The notes under the pieces: model-generated
Database searches by the model: none
What the model was told of the DNA's origin: nothing
What the model saw: only the letters and a program-made list of their open reading frames with translations
Assembly: GCA_046297455.1 (NCBI GenBank)
Contig: JBKBIT010000010.1
Location: forward strand, 1 to 64,000
Source: ZYF759 sp046297455
GTDB lineage: Bacteria > Pseudomonadota > Alphaproteobacteria > Rhizobiales > Rhizobiaceae
Reading direction: 5' to 3'
Length of the DNA: 64,000 bases
Made by a program: the position numbers and the translations under genes
Part shown: positions 44,238 through 53,055 of the stretch, one piece after another
How positions within the stretch are numbered: position 1 is the first letter of the stretch
How the letters are laid out: each line of letters opens with the position of its first letter

Positions 44238-45257
44238 CTACCTCTTCTCTTCCCGGGCCGGGTACGGCAGCTCGGGCAGGCCGAAAATGGACATGTCGGT
44301 ATCGCGCGCGGTCGCGGCAGTGCGCTCGGCCGCACGCAGCTTCGCCGAGCGGGCACGGGGATTGATGTCCGCTTCCGCATCGGAACAGGCCACGACCCCG
44401 CCGAGTTTCACGAAAGTGGAGTCCGGCGCGGATTGCAGCGGCAGATGACGCGAGCCCGACGGCGCTTCGCTGCGGTCGGCAATGAACCGCTTCACGATCC
44501 TGTCCTCGAGCGAGTGGAACGACACGACGACGAGGCGCCCGCCGGGTTTGAGAACCCGCTCGGCGGCGAGAAGCGCGCGCGCCAGTTCGCCGAGTTCGTC
44601 GTTGACGAAGATCCGCAGCCCCTGAAACGTGCGGGTCGCCGGATGGATCTTCTGCTTGGGGTTGGTGCCCAGCACCGCCTCGACCGCCTCGGCCAGTTGA
44701 CGGGTGGTGGCGAAAGGACGTTCTGCGCGGCGCCGCTCGATCATGCGGGCAATACGGCCTGCCTGGCGCTCCTCGCCGAGAAACCCGATGATGCGGGCCA
44801 GGTCGCCCACCTTGAAGCTGTTGACGATATCCGCCGCCGTCGGCCCATGCGACGACATGCGCATGTCGAGCGGCCCATCGGCGCGAAACGAAAAGCCGCG
44901 CTCGGCCTCGTCCAGCTGCATCGATGAGACGCCGATATCGAGCACCACACCATCGACCGGTTCGTCGGCTACGACGTCGAGCCTGGAAAAGACCTCATCG
45001 ACCAGCCGCAACCGGCCGCCGAATTCAATCTCCATCGCCTTGCCGGCGGCGATGGCGCGCGGGTCGCGGTCGAGCGCGATGACATTGGCGCCAGTCTGGA
45101 GAATGGCCCTTGAATAGCCGCCCGCGCCGAACGTCCCGTCAATGACGGTCTGTCCGACGCGCGGCTGGAGCTTATCCAGGACTTCCTGGAGAAGGACCGG
45201 AATGTGGCGGATCGGTCCGCCACCGGCGCCACCCTCCGCGCCGGGATCCACCATCAT
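44238..45257 (-). CDS. rsmH: 16S rRNA (cytosine-1402-N4) methyltransferase
   Basis: This 339-residue SAM enzyme modifies C1402 in the ribosomal decoding centre. It shows HIPVLLQEVLD, the SAM loop DGTFGAGGYSRAIL, LDIGVSSMQLDEAERGFSF and VVSFHSLEDRIVKRF. The start is ATG 45257, directly followed by another ATG and overlapping the mraZ stop. The frame stays open far upstream through mraZ, but that extension is not coding. Confidence 0.96.
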   Translation of the reverse strand: MMVDPGAEGGAGGGPIRHIPVLLQEVLDKLQPRVGQTVIDGTFGAGGYSRAILQTGANVIALDRDPRAIAAGKAMEIEFGGRLRLVDEVFSRLDVVADEPVDGVVLDIGVSSMQLDEAERGFSFRADGPLDMRMSSHGPTAADIVNSFKVGDLARIIGFLGEERQAGRIARMIERRRAERPFATTRQLAEAVEAVLGTNPKQKIHPATRTFQGLRIFVNDELGELARALLAAERVLKPGGRLVVVSFHSLEDRIVKRFIADRSEAPSGSRHLPLQSAPDSTFVKLGGVVACSDAEADINPRARSAKLRAAERTAATARDTDMSIFGLPELPYPAREEKR

Positions 45258-45718
45258 TCCGGGTCCTCGCTCCGTCGGCTGTCCCCCACCGACCTCAATC
45301 TCAACAACCTTTCGCGAACCTGACGCGCGTGCGTTTCCAGCCGCGAAGGCTCCCAAATCTGAAAAAATGTCCCGCGCCCGACGAAAGCCACCTCCGAGGA
45401 GATGCCCGTCTGCTCGCGAATGAATTCGTTGACCGTGATGCGCCCGTCCTGATCCAGCTTCAGGAAGGCCCCGTCCCCGTGAATGAAATAGGACATGTCG
45501 TCCGCCGTCTGCATGAAGGGATCCTCGGCCGCGATCCTCTGTTCGTAGCGCTCCAGCAGGTCCATGCCGCCCACATCCAGTGCCGGCTGATCGAGGCATC
45601 GCAGCGCGTAGAGTTCCGTGAAACCACGTTTTGAGAGGACGGTGCGAAAATGCGCGGGAACCGAGACGCGACCCTTCGCGTCTATCCGGTTCACTGCATT
45701 TGAAAGAAATCGCTCCAT
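45254..45718 (-). CDS. mraZ: Transcriptional regulator MraZ
   Basis: This 154-residue protein has two AbrB-like MraZ domains: FLSNAVNRIDAKGRVSVPAHFR in the first, then LKLDQDGRITVNEFIREQTG in the second. MraZ forms a ring-shaped oligomer, binds spaced TGGG repeats and represses its own dcw operon. Those repeats are present over its promoter. It is the first gene of the cluster. The Shine-Dalgarno is weak. Confidence 0.96.
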   Translation of the reverse strand: MERFLSNAVNRIDAKGRVSVPAHFRTVLSKRGFTELYALRCLDQPALDVGGMDLLERYEQRIAAEDPFMQTADDMSYFIHGDGAFLKLDQDGRITVNEFIREQTGISSEVAFVGRGTFFQIWEPSRLETHARQVRERLLRLRSVGDSRRSEDPE

Positions 45719-45895
45719 CCATCACCGGCGCCGCAATCGGCATGCCCTCCTGCTTCTTGAAACCCGTTCGCCCGCGAGGCTCGGAAACCCCGCAATCCGC
45801 GCTGACTTCAGGCATGACCGACACGCCCCCAACGGCTCCACGAACCGCCGGGTTGGTGGCCACGCCACCCGAAGCTGAAACGATGACTTGAACGC
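45719..45895 (-). promoter_or_regulatory. Long mraZ mRNA leader (inferred)
   Basis: If the promoter at 45902-45930 is used, the mraZ transcript carries an untranslated leader of about 177 bases. It contains no riboswitch I recognise. The rsmH reading frame runs through it without a stop, which is probably an accident of base composition. Confidence 0.4.
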
Positions 45896-45900
45896 CTGAA

Positions 45901-45935
45901 TGGGATAGCATGGGCGGTTATGGGCGTCAACGGGA
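45901..45935. promoter_or_regulatory. mraZ: mraZ promoter overlaid by MraZ-box repeats
   Basis: TGGG occurs at 45901, 45911 and 45921 and CGGG at 45931, an exact 10-bp period (plus-strand reading). This matches the TGGGN repeats with 5-bp spacers known to bind MraZ in E. coli. On the minus strand a promoter overlaps them: -35 TTGACG (45925-45930), a 17-bp spacer and -10 TATCCC (45902-45907). Binding would block RNA polymerase. Confidence 0.8.
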
Positions 45936-46062
45936 ACAAGGTTCACAACACCCCTCTCCACACCCGCGTGCGGGCATTCGGAGGAGCCACCTTGCTTTAT
46001 CCGTCATTAAGCCTAACGAAGTGTTAGAGCCGCTGAGGCCCGTCCCGATAACCGGAATAGAC

Positions 46063-47178
46063 ATGACCGACGACAACGCGCGGCGCGCAGCCGAACTTCT
46101 CCACATCCGCCAACACCACCTCGCCAAGGGCGAGCCTGCAGGGCTGCCGATCACGGCGACGAGCATGTTCAAGCTGCCGGGCGACCCGGTCGGTTTTGCC
46201 CAGTACGGACGCTTCGACAACGCGACCTGGGAGGCGACCGAGGAGCTTCTCGGCCACCTTGAAGGGGCGCCTGCGCTTTCATTTCCTTCCGGCATGGCGG
46301 CAATATCGGCGGTGCTTTTTGGCCTCCTGAAGGCTGGCGATCGCATCTTGCTGCCATCGGACGGCTACTACACGACCCGCGTATTGTCGGAGCGCTTCCT
46401 GACCCGGATGGGCGTATCCTACGATTTGCGCCCGACCGTCGAGTTCCTGCAGGGCGGTTTCGGTGGATATCGCCTCGTCTTCGCCGAAACCCCCTCCAAT
46501 CCCGGCCTGGATCTGTGCGACCTTTCGGAAGCCGCCCGGCTGGCAAAGGCAGCCGGCGCCATCCTGGCCGTCGACAACACGACCATGACGCCCTTCGGCC
46601 AGCGGCCGCTCGATCTCGGCGCCGATATCGTGGTGGCAGCCGACACCAAGGCGCCCAACGGCCATTCCGACGCGTTGTTTGGCCACGTGGCCAGCCGCAA
46701 TGCCGAACTGATGGCGGCCATTCGCGACTGGCGCAAGCTGTCGGGCGCCATACCCGGCCCCTTCGAGGCCTGGCTCGTTCATCGCGGGCTTGAAACGCTG
46801 GAACTGCGCTACGAACGCATGTGCAACAGCGCCGAACGGCTGGCGGAACGCCTGTCGGGCCATGCCGCGCTCGATGCGGTGACCTACCCGGGCCTGCCCG
46901 GGCATCCGGCCCACGCACTGGCCCGCTCGCAGATGCAGCGCTTCGGCTTTCTGGTCGGGCTCACCTTCAAGAGCGAGGCAGCGGCGGAACGCTTCATCGA
47001 CAGTTGCGCGCTGATACTCCCGGCCACGTCGTTTGGCGGCGTCCACACCTCGGCAGAACGCCGGGCACGTTGGGGAGATGCCGTGGCCCTGGGCTTCGTG
47101 CGTCTCTCGGTCGGCTGCGAGCCAACGAGCGAACTGCTGGAGGCGATCGAAACGGCAGTCGATGGAGCCGAGGGCTGA
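46063..47178 (+). CDS. Cystathionine gamma-lyase/synthase-like PLP enzyme
   Basis: This 371-residue Cys/Met-metabolism PLP-dependent enzyme shows YGRFDNATWEATEELLGHLEGAPALSFPSG, YYTTRVLSERF, ETPSNPGLDLCDL and the PLP-lysine motif AADTKAPNGHSD (lysine near 196). The C-terminal ATSFGGVHTSAERRARWG is also typical. It makes or breaks C-S bonds between cysteine and homoserine derivatives; the direction is not readable. ATG 46063 starts the conserved part. It is divergent from mraZ, with 344 bp between that hold the MraZ boxes. Confidence 0.88.
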   Translation: MTDDNARRAAELLHIRQHHLAKGEPAGLPITATSMFKLPGDPVGFAQYGRFDNATWEATEELLGHLEGAPALSFPSGMAAISAVLFGLLKAGDRILLPSDGYYTTRVLSERFLTRMGVSYDLRPTVEFLQGGFGGYRLVFAETPSNPGLDLCDLSEAARLAKAAGAILAVDNTTMTPFGQRPLDLGADIVVAADTKAPNGHSDALFGHVASRNAELMAAIRDWRKLSGAIPGPFEAWLVHRGLETLELRYERMCNSAERLAERLSGHAALDAVTYPGLPGHPAHALARSQMQRFGFLVGLTFKSEAAAERFIDSCALILPATSFGGVHTSAERRARWGDAVALGFVRLSVGCEPTSELLEAIETAVDGAEG

Positions 47179-47244
47179 ATCGTTTTCGCAACATCCTGCA
47201 GCGCTGCGGCAGGAAGCGGACTCCAGGTCTCAACGACATGAATC

Positions 47245-47271
47245 GGGCTTGCACCCAATGGATGCAAGCCC
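47245..47271. terminator. Hairpin between the PLP gene and rnpB
   Basis: GGGCTTGCA (47245-47253) pairs perfectly with TGCAAGCCC (47263-47271). It is placed to end both the plus-strand PLP gene and the minus-strand RNase P RNA. There is no good T-run, so efficiency is uncertain. Confidence 0.55.
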
Positions 47272-47283
47272 TTGAATTCAAAG

Positions 47284-47712
47284 CACCAGCCGGCCTGTAA
47301 GCCGGGTTCTGTATGGCCCGGTCTCCCTTGCGGGCGAACCGGACGTGGCGACCATTCCTCTGGGACGGATGTTGCCATCCGCCTCAAGCAACCTACCCGG
47401 ACGACTGGGCGGGAAACCACCCGAAGGTTGCCCTTCACGCCGTCTCTATTCGGTCTTGCTCCCGGTGGGGTTTACCGTGCCGCTTCCGTTGCCGGTCGCG
47501 CGGTGGGCTCTTACCCCACCCTTTCACCCTTGCCCCCAAACAGGGCGGCTCGCGAAGAGCCACCGAGATGCGGGGCGGTTTGCTTTCTGTGGCACTTTCC
47601 CTGGGGTTTCCCCCGCCGGACGTTATCCGGCACCGTGTTTCCTTGGAGCCCGGACTTTCCTCACGCGCCACCTTTCGGCGATTGCGCGTGCGGCCGCCCG
47701 GCCGGCTGGTCC
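47284..47712 (-). ncRNA. rnpB: RNase P RNA (bacterial type A)
   Basis: On the minus strand the P1 helix is formed by ACCAGCCGGC at the 5' end (about 47703-47712) and GCCGGCTGGT at the 3' end (47285-47294). The universal core GAGGAAAGTCCGGGCTCC follows within the first 70 bases, and the 3' part has ACAGAACCCGGCTTACAGG. The length of about 429 nt is usual. It processes the 5' ends of tRNA precursors. The long plus-strand frames across it are artefacts. Confidence 0.96.
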
Positions 47713-47786
47713 CGCGTATAAAGGTGTTCCGCGGGCAAAACGCAAGCGCCTGCCCGCGAAGGTGTCGCCGAAGACACGAAAAGGGA

Positions 47787-48404
47787 TCAGGCGCCTGCCA
47801 TGATCCGCTGGACGCGGCTGCAATAATTGGCGGAGATGCGGTTCATCCGCGTGGCCGCATGGCCGGCATTGTAGCGCAGGATCGTGCCGCAGAGATCGCC
47901 GCCGGCAAGTTGCCGCGCCTGCGCCAGATACTTCATCCCGTAGCGGATATTGGTCTCGGGATCGTAGAGCGCCTGCGTGCTGCCGGAAAAGCCGATACCG
48001 CGTGCCGTCGCCGGCTTGATCTGCATCAGACCGATCTCGCCTGCCCGGCCACGTGCGTTTGCGCGGTAGTTGCTCTCGACCTGGATGACCGCATGGGCAA
48101 GCGCCTCGGGGACCCCGTGCTGTCGGGCATGGCGCGCGATGATATCGGTATAGGGCCTCCCCGCCGGTCGTGCGGCACCGGCAAGCGCCTGCGACTTCTC
48201 CTGCGTGACAAGCGAAGCGTTCTGGGCCTTCTGGCTCTCCTCGCGCGGCTCGCCGAAAATGTTGAGGAGCAGACGCCCCATGCCGCTTTCCTGGTAGGCC
48301 TCGACATCGGTCGCGGCCGGCTCGGCGGCGTTGGCCTGATGGGAGAGGGAAAGGCCGGAAATCCCGATCGCGAAAGCTGTCGCAATGACGGTCATGTTCT
48401 TCAT
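47787..48404 (-). CDS. SLT-family lytic transglycosylase
   Basis: This 205-residue protein has a signal peptide ending near residue 26 (SHQANA). The goose-lysozyme-type SLT domain has the catalytic glutamate in AVIQVESNYRANA (about 110), the GLMQI(K)P motif and AARYNAG-like RYNAGHAA. It cleaves glycan strands to 1,6-anhydro products. ATG 48404 precedes the signal peptide. It stands alone just upstream of rnpB. Confidence 0.9.
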   Translation of the reverse strand: MKNMTVIATAFAIGISGLSLSHQANAAEPAATDVEAYQESGMGRLLLNIFGEPREESQKAQNASLVTQEKSQALAGAARPAGRPYTDIIARHARQHGVPEALAHAVIQVESNYRANARGRAGEIGLMQIKPATARGIGFSGSTQALYDPETNIRYGMKYLAQARQLAGGDLCGTILRYNAGHAATRMNRISANYCSRVQRIMAGA

Positions 48405-48577
48405 GATCACCCGTTTCTTGTTGGCCGCCCCCAGGAGACGGGACGGAAGGTTGGAACAAGATACCGGCCCACACACGCAAAAGGGGCCGGCAACCGGCGC
48501 GGGGTTTGGGGATCGAATTTGCGGCAAAGATGGTCGGCGCGGTCACTTTCGGTGACCGGCTGTAAGGTTTTGGCCGA

Positions 48578-49339
48578 TCAGGCGGCTCGCCAACCCGCCG
48601 ATTGCAGCAGCCGGGACAGCGTCTCGACCGTGGAAGAATCGGCCATTCCATCAACGCGTTCGGGCCGGAAACGGCGCTGGAAAGCCTCGACGACGATACG
48701 GGTACGGATGTCGAATTCGCCATCTGTCGGGACGTCATAACCGATGGACGAGAGCCTAACCTGAAGCTCGGCTACAGCGGTTCCCGAGGCGCCCTCGGCA
48801 AGCACCGCCCCGGACCGCAATGGCGCAGGCTGGACATGCAGGCCGATGCCGCCGGCCGCCAAGGCCTGCCAGGGAAAGCGCTCGCCCGGGTCGATCTTGC
48901 GACCCGGCGAAACATCGGAATGGGCCAGCACCCCTCGGTTTTCGATCCCGAGGCGCGCCTTGATCCCGGCGCACAGCGCGATGACTGCATCGATCTGACG
49001 CTCGGGATAGGGCGGCAGGCCACCCTCATGCCCCTCATTGACGATCTCGATGCCGACGGAACGCGAATTGATGTCCCCCCTGCCCTGCCAGGACGACTGG
49101 CCCGCATGCCAGGCGCGATCGCTCTCGCGCACCATCTGCACGACACGTCCGTCTTCGTGGACGATATAGTGGGAAGAAACCTGGCTCTGCGGACTGCACA
49201 ACCAGTCTTCGGCGGCCTGACCGGACTTCATGCCGGTATAGTGCAGAAGAATGATCTCGGGCAGCAGGCCGTCGCGACGCGGGCCGAAATTGGGCGAAGC
49301 ACGCCACGCGGCCCCCCTGTGATCGACGCTATCGGTCAT
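48578..49339 (-). CDS. N-acetylmuramoyl-L-alanine amidase (AmpD-like) with peptidoglycan-binding domain
   Basis: This 253-residue protein has an Amidase_2 domain: LLHYTG with zinc ligand H33, SSHYIVHEDGRVVQMV, and LAHSDVSPGRKIDPG supplying the other ligands. A C-terminal PG_binding_1 domain begins near VAELQVRLSSIGYDV. No signal peptide is seen, so it may act in the cytoplasm on recycled muropeptides like AmpD. Its start overlaps the TerB-DnaJ gene by 4 bp. Confidence 0.92.
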   Translation of the reverse strand: MTDSVDHRGAAWRASPNFGPRRDGLLPEIILLHYTGMKSGQAAEDWLCSPQSQVSSHYIVHEDGRVVQMVRESDRAWHAGQSSWQGRGDINSRSVGIEIVNEGHEGGLPPYPERQIDAVIALCAGIKARLGIENRGVLAHSDVSPGRKIDPGERFPWQALAAGGIGLHVQPAPLRSGAVLAEGASGTAVAELQVRLSSIGYDVPTDGEFDIRTRIVVEAFQRRFRPERVDGMADSSTVETLSRLLQSAGWRAA

Positions 49340-50046
49340 GACACCCGCATGTCGCGCTCGATCATTTCATAGGCGCTGTTGATGGCCGCCAGCCGGCTGT
49401 TGGCAATGGCGACGAATTCCGGTGGCACACCGCGCGCGATCAGGCGGTCCGGGTGATTGTCCACCACCAGCTTGCGATATTGACGGCGTATCTCGTCGAA
49501 GCTTTGCGAACGCGTGACACCGAGGATTCGATAGGGATCCTCTTCGCCCAGTTCGACATGCCGGCGGCGGATCATCTCGTAATGGCTCTCGTCGATGTCG
49601 AAGATCTCGGCGACGTGCCCGAGAAATTCCTCTTCGCGCTGGTGCAGGTAACCGTCGGCAGCGGCGATGTGGAACAATCCGTCCAGAATGTCCTCCAGCA
49701 TCTCGCAGTTCTCGGCACCGGAACCGCACAGATTGGCCAGACGCTCGGCATAGAATTCATAGCCGGCGACATCCTGCTTGGCGATGTTGAAGAGACGCTG
49801 GACATTGGCGAGCTCGCCGCTCGGCACCTCGAACAGGCGGTGGAATGCCTTGATCTCGTCGTCCGTGACGATGCCGTCGGCTTTCGCCATCTTGGCCGAC
49901 AGGGCGATCATCGCCACCGAAAAGGCAACCGCACGCCGCGTGTTGGGGTCGCCCACGAAAGCCGTCCGCAGCGCCTCGATCACGTCCGACAGGGAGGTCG
50001 AGGAAAGCCGAGAGACGAAATCGCCAAGTCGCGACCAGACCGACAT
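49336..50046 (-). CDS. TerB-like plus J-domain protein (DjlA-like)
   Basis: This 236-residue protein has an N-terminal TerB-type helical domain (ALSAKMAKADGIVTDDEIKAF, then HIAAADGYLHQREEEFL) and a C-terminal J domain (YRILGV, DEIRRQYRKLVVDNHPDRL). The HPD triplet indicates DnaK stimulation. It resembles DjlA without the membrane anchor. It is translationally coupled to the amidase, a pairing found in relatives. Confidence 0.9.
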   Translation of the reverse strand: MSVWSRLGDFVSRLSSTSLSDVIEALRTAFVGDPNTRRAVAFSVAMIALSAKMAKADGIVTDDEIKAFHRLFEVPSGELANVQRLFNIAKQDVAGYEFYAERLANLCGSGAENCEMLEDILDGLFHIAAADGYLHQREEEFLGHVAEIFDIDESHYEMIRRRHVELGEEDPYRILGVTRSQSFDEIRRQYRKLVVDNHPDRLIARGVPPEFVAIANSRLAAINSAYEMIERDMRVS

Positions 50047-50080
50047 CTATCCGTTGCCTCCGGAACCCCGACGCCTCGTT

Positions 50081-51064
50081 TCAGTTATGGCCCATCGCCG
50101 CGCGCGGCCGGTAGACCGATTCGAGCGACTTCGCGGTTCGTGCATCGAGTTGCAAGCCGCAAGCCTTGATGGCGTCTTCCAGTTGCCCGATCTTCGTCGC
50201 ACCGATGATGGGGGCGGTAACGCCTGGCTGCGCCATGACCCAGGCCAAAGCCACTTGCGCCATCGTCACACCCAGTCTCTCGGCAGCCGCCTCGACCCGC
50301 TTCAGCACGGCGAAATCGCCCGCCGTTCCGAAGAACTTGGAGCGCAGCGGGTCTTCCGCATTACGCTTGGAGGGGCCTTCATCGTCCGATTGGGGCCTGG
50401 TCAGAAAACCGCGCGCCAGCGGCGACCACGGCACCAGGCCAACGCCCTCGGACCGGCAATAGGGGATCATTTCCCGCTCTTCCTCGCGATAGGCGAGATT
50501 GTAGAAATTCTGCATCGCAACGAAAGGCGCCAGGCCATTGGCCTTCTGCATCTCGCGCATCTTCACGAACTGCCACGTCCACATCGATGACGCGCCGAGA
50601 TAGCGTACCTTGCCGGCACGCACGATGTCGTCCAGCGCGACCAGCGTCTCCTCGAAGGGCGTGTCGGGGTCGAGCCTGTGGATGTAGTAAAGATCGACGT
50701 GATCGGTGCCGAGGCGACGCAGGGAGCCGTCGATCTGCTCCATGATGTGGCGCCGGGACAGGCCGCGCTTGTAGGGACCCGTGCCCATCGGCAGGCCCAC
50801 CTTGGTCGCGATCACCACCTCGTCACGGCTTGCATATTCCTTCAGCGCGCGCCCGGTGACCTCTTCGCTTGCGCCATGGTTATACGCATTGGCCGTGTCG
50901 AAAAAATTCACACCCGCCTCGATGGCACGGCGAAAGAACGGCTGTGCAGCCTCTTCGTCCATTGCCCACGGGTGCGTCGGGCCGCCCGCACCGCCGAAAC
51001 TCATGCAACCGAGGCACAGTTTCGAGACCTTCAAACCGCTTTCGCCCAGCCGCCTGACTTCCAT
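50081..51064 (-). CDS. Aldo/keto reductase
   Basis: This 327-residue NADPH-dependent oxidoreductase shows GVNFFDTANAYNHGASEEVTGRAL with the catalytic D and Y, the lysine in VVIATKVG, YYIHRLDPDTPFEE, and the C-terminal coenzyme-binding PIIGATKIGQLEDAIKA. The substrate is unknown. ATG 51064 gives the standard N-terminus EVRRLGESGLKVSKLCLG. Confidence 0.93.
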   Translation of the reverse strand: MEVRRLGESGLKVSKLCLGCMSFGGAGGPTHPWAMDEEAAQPFFRRAIEAGVNFFDTANAYNHGASEEVTGRALKEYASRDEVVIATKVGLPMGTGPYKRGLSRRHIMEQIDGSLRRLGTDHVDLYYIHRLDPDTPFEETLVALDDIVRAGKVRYLGASSMWTWQFVKMREMQKANGLAPFVAMQNFYNLAYREEEREMIPYCRSEGVGLVPWSPLARGFLTRPQSDDEGPSKRNAEDPLRSKFFGTAGDFAVLKRVEAAAERLGVTMAQVALAWVMAQPGVTAPIIGATKIGQLEDAIKACGLQLDARTAKSLESVYRPRAAMGHN

Positions 51065-51160
51065 CCGAATCCATCCTTCACCAGAGACCGCGCGAAACTA
51101 GAGCAGTTTGTCCGGGAATGGAATCTCGATGACAGAAGCAGCTGCCAACACCTTGCGGCA

Positions 51161-51212
51161 AAAAGAAAAGGCCGGGCAAGCCCGACCTTTCCTCAAGGGC
51201 TCGAGAGAGCCC
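51161..51212 (-). terminator. Tandem hairpins after the small lipoprotein gene
   Basis: AAAGG-C-CGGGC pairs with GCCCG-A-CCTTT at 51167-51190 and is followed by a T-rich run on the minus strand, a standard terminator. A second hairpin, GGGCTC (51197-51202) with GAGCCC (51207-51212), precedes it. Confidence 0.8.
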
Positions 51213-51231
51213 GAATGTCACTGGATGGTGC

Positions 51232-51396
51232 TTAGTTCGGCTGCGTAGGTGCCGGCGCAGGTGCGGGCTCCTGCATCTGCTGGTCCTGCATCGCAGGCTC
51301 CTGCTGCATGGCCGGATCACCCGGGTCACCTTCGGTGCAGGCGGCAAGCGCCAGGAAAGCAAAACCGGAAAGCGAAGCTGCAACGAACTTTTTCAT
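51232..51396 (-). CDS. Small Gln/Pro/Met-rich lipoprotein, 54 residues
   Basis: ATG 51396 follows AAGGAG, and the product has a basic start (MKKF), a hydrophobic core and a lipobox ending LALAAC. The mature part has about 34 residues with repeated MQQEPAMQD/QQMQEPAP units. It is too short for the usual gene-size cut-off. The role is unknown; the Gln/Met/Pro tail is disordered. Confidence 0.8.
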   Translation of the reverse strand: MKKFVAASLSGFAFLALAACTEGDPGDPAMQQEPAMQDQQMQEPAPAPAPTQPN

Positions 51397-51526
51397 TGTC
51401 ATTCTCCTTCTCGAAATAAACTCGCGCGGCCCGTTGGGGACGCTGGAAAGAGAACGGCAGCGAATGCGACTCGTTTCATAACAAGGAGTTACATCCCGAA
51501 ACAGTGCATGAGCCGTATCGCTGATG

Positions 51527-52891
51527 TTATTCGCCGAGCGCCTCCGAAATAGCGGAAACGAGCGCCTGCGGCCGATAGGCGAGCCGGGAAGGTGTCAGCC
51601 CCAGTCGCACCACGACGAGGTCCTGGGACGGGACAACGGCGGTCGTCTGACCGTCATGACCACGCAGCCAGTAGATATCCTGTGGCAGGTCGAAGCCGGA
51701 ATCGTCGCTGCCCGGCCCCTGCAGCCAGAGATGACCGCGTCCGTAGAGCCCGTTCGACGCCGGTGCTTCCTCGCGCATCCACGACACGAAGCCTTCCGGC
51801 AGGATTTGCTGGCCGCGCCAATTGCCGTCTCTCAGGAGGAACAGGCCAAAGCGCGCCCAGTCACGTGCCGTGGCGTAGAGATAGGAAGACCCCACGAAGG
51901 TTCCCTGGGCATCCGCCTCCATGACGGCGCTCGTCATGCCGAGTGGACCGAACAGGGCCTCGCGCGGCCAGTGCCACGCTTCGTTCGGGTCTTCGAACGC
52001 ATCCTGCCAGATGCGCGACACCAGCACGGACGTTCCGCTCGAATAGTTGAAGCTGTTGCCTCTCGGGCCGGCCAGGTGCTTGCCCGAAGCGAAGCCGGAC
52101 ATGTCAGGCTCGAAATAGAGCATGCGGGTGACATCCGTCACGTCGCCATAATCTTCGTTGAATTCCAGTCCGCTCGACATGGCAAGCAGGTCGGCAAGCG
52201 TGACCTCCGACCGCTCGTCGGCAGACCAGATATCCATCAATCCAGCCTGATCCAGCGAAAGCCGTCCCTCTCGCACTAGTGTTCCGACTATCGCGGCGGT
52301 GACCGTCTTCGTCTTCGACCAGCCGAGCAGCGGCGTCTCTTCTGAAAAACCGGGCGCATAGCGCTCGCCCACGATCCGTCCGCCGTGCACGACGACCACC
52401 GCGCGCATGCCGGGACCCGTCAGTTCCTCGTTATCGAGGATCGCCGTGATGGCGGGGTTCTCGGCGGCGACCCTTTCCCCCAGGGGCCAAAGGGCAGTCG
52501 TGTTCGGCATCGGCAATGGCGGCAGCACCGGCAGGGCTACCGTCCGCTCCGCATCATCCGGCATGACCGCGCAGCCGAAACCGTCCCGCGAGACCGCCGT
52601 TGCCGGCGCAAAGATGCCGAGCAACCGGGCTGTGGCCGAGCGCTCGGCCGGTTCGGTCTCCACGCGGATATAACCAAGCAGCGGATGGCCGGGCGACTGC
52701 ACGTCGACGGTGAGCACCTCCTGCGCGTCGCGCCCCGCCAGATACTGGTTGGAACAGACGATCTTGGCCGTATAGGCGGTGCCGAGCCTGATCAGTTCCG
52801 GCGGGGCCACATAAAGCCAGCCGGCCACGCCGACAACGGCCACCAGCACCACCACCAAAACCCACTTCACGATCGATCCCAGGATCCGCAT
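51527..52891 (-). CDS. Serine hydrolase of the beta-lactamase (class C-like) family
   Basis: This 454-residue membrane-anchored protein has a helix near residues 9-27 and then a beta-lactamase/D-peptidase-like domain. The catalytic SxxK is in GWSKTKTV near 193, and the Tyr in NYSSGTS is near 282. GLYGRGHLWLQG and LRGHDGQTTAVVPSQDLVVVRLG are typical of esterase/EstB-like members. The substrate is unknown. ATG 52891 follows GGGGAGCGC. Confidence 0.88.
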   Translation of the reverse strand: MRILGSIVKWVLVVVLVAVVGVAGWLYVAPPELIRLGTAYTAKIVCSNQYLAGRDAQEVLTVDVQSPGHPLLGYIRVETEPAERSATARLLGIFAPATAVSRDGFGCAVMPDDAERTVALPVLPPLPMPNTTALWPLGERVAAENPAITAILDNEELTGPGMRAVVVVHGGRIVGERYAPGFSEETPLLGWSKTKTVTAAIVGTLVREGRLSLDQAGLMDIWSADERSEVTLADLLAMSSGLEFNEDYGDVTDVTRMLYFEPDMSGFASGKHLAGPRGNSFNYSSGTSVLVSRIWQDAFEDPNEAWHWPREALFGPLGMTSAVMEADAQGTFVGSSYLYATARDWARFGLFLLRDGNWRGQQILPEGFVSWMREEAPASNGLYGRGHLWLQGPGSDDSGFDLPQDIYWLRGHDGQTTAVVPSQDLVVVRLGLTPSRLAYRPQALVSAISEALGE

Positions 52892-53055
52892 GCGCTCCCC
52901 GCCCCGTTGATGCCTCATTCAGGCTCCCTCATGCGATCAGGCTTGAGGAAATGCAATCCTGCGGCAAGGCTCGGGCAACGCTGTTGCTGTCTTGTGCACG
53001 TGATTGAGTCGTTTGCGGTCACCGGACCGGCAAGACCGCGCGAACAAGGGGCAAC

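Noticed and set aside
45258..45911. Upstream extension of rsmH to 557 residues
   Set aside because: It passes through mraZ and its promoter; the ATG overlapping the mraZ stop gives the conserved protein.
47313..48740. A 475-residue plus-strand reading frame
   Set aside because: It crosses RNase P RNA and the antisense of two genes; the RNA signature is unmistakable.
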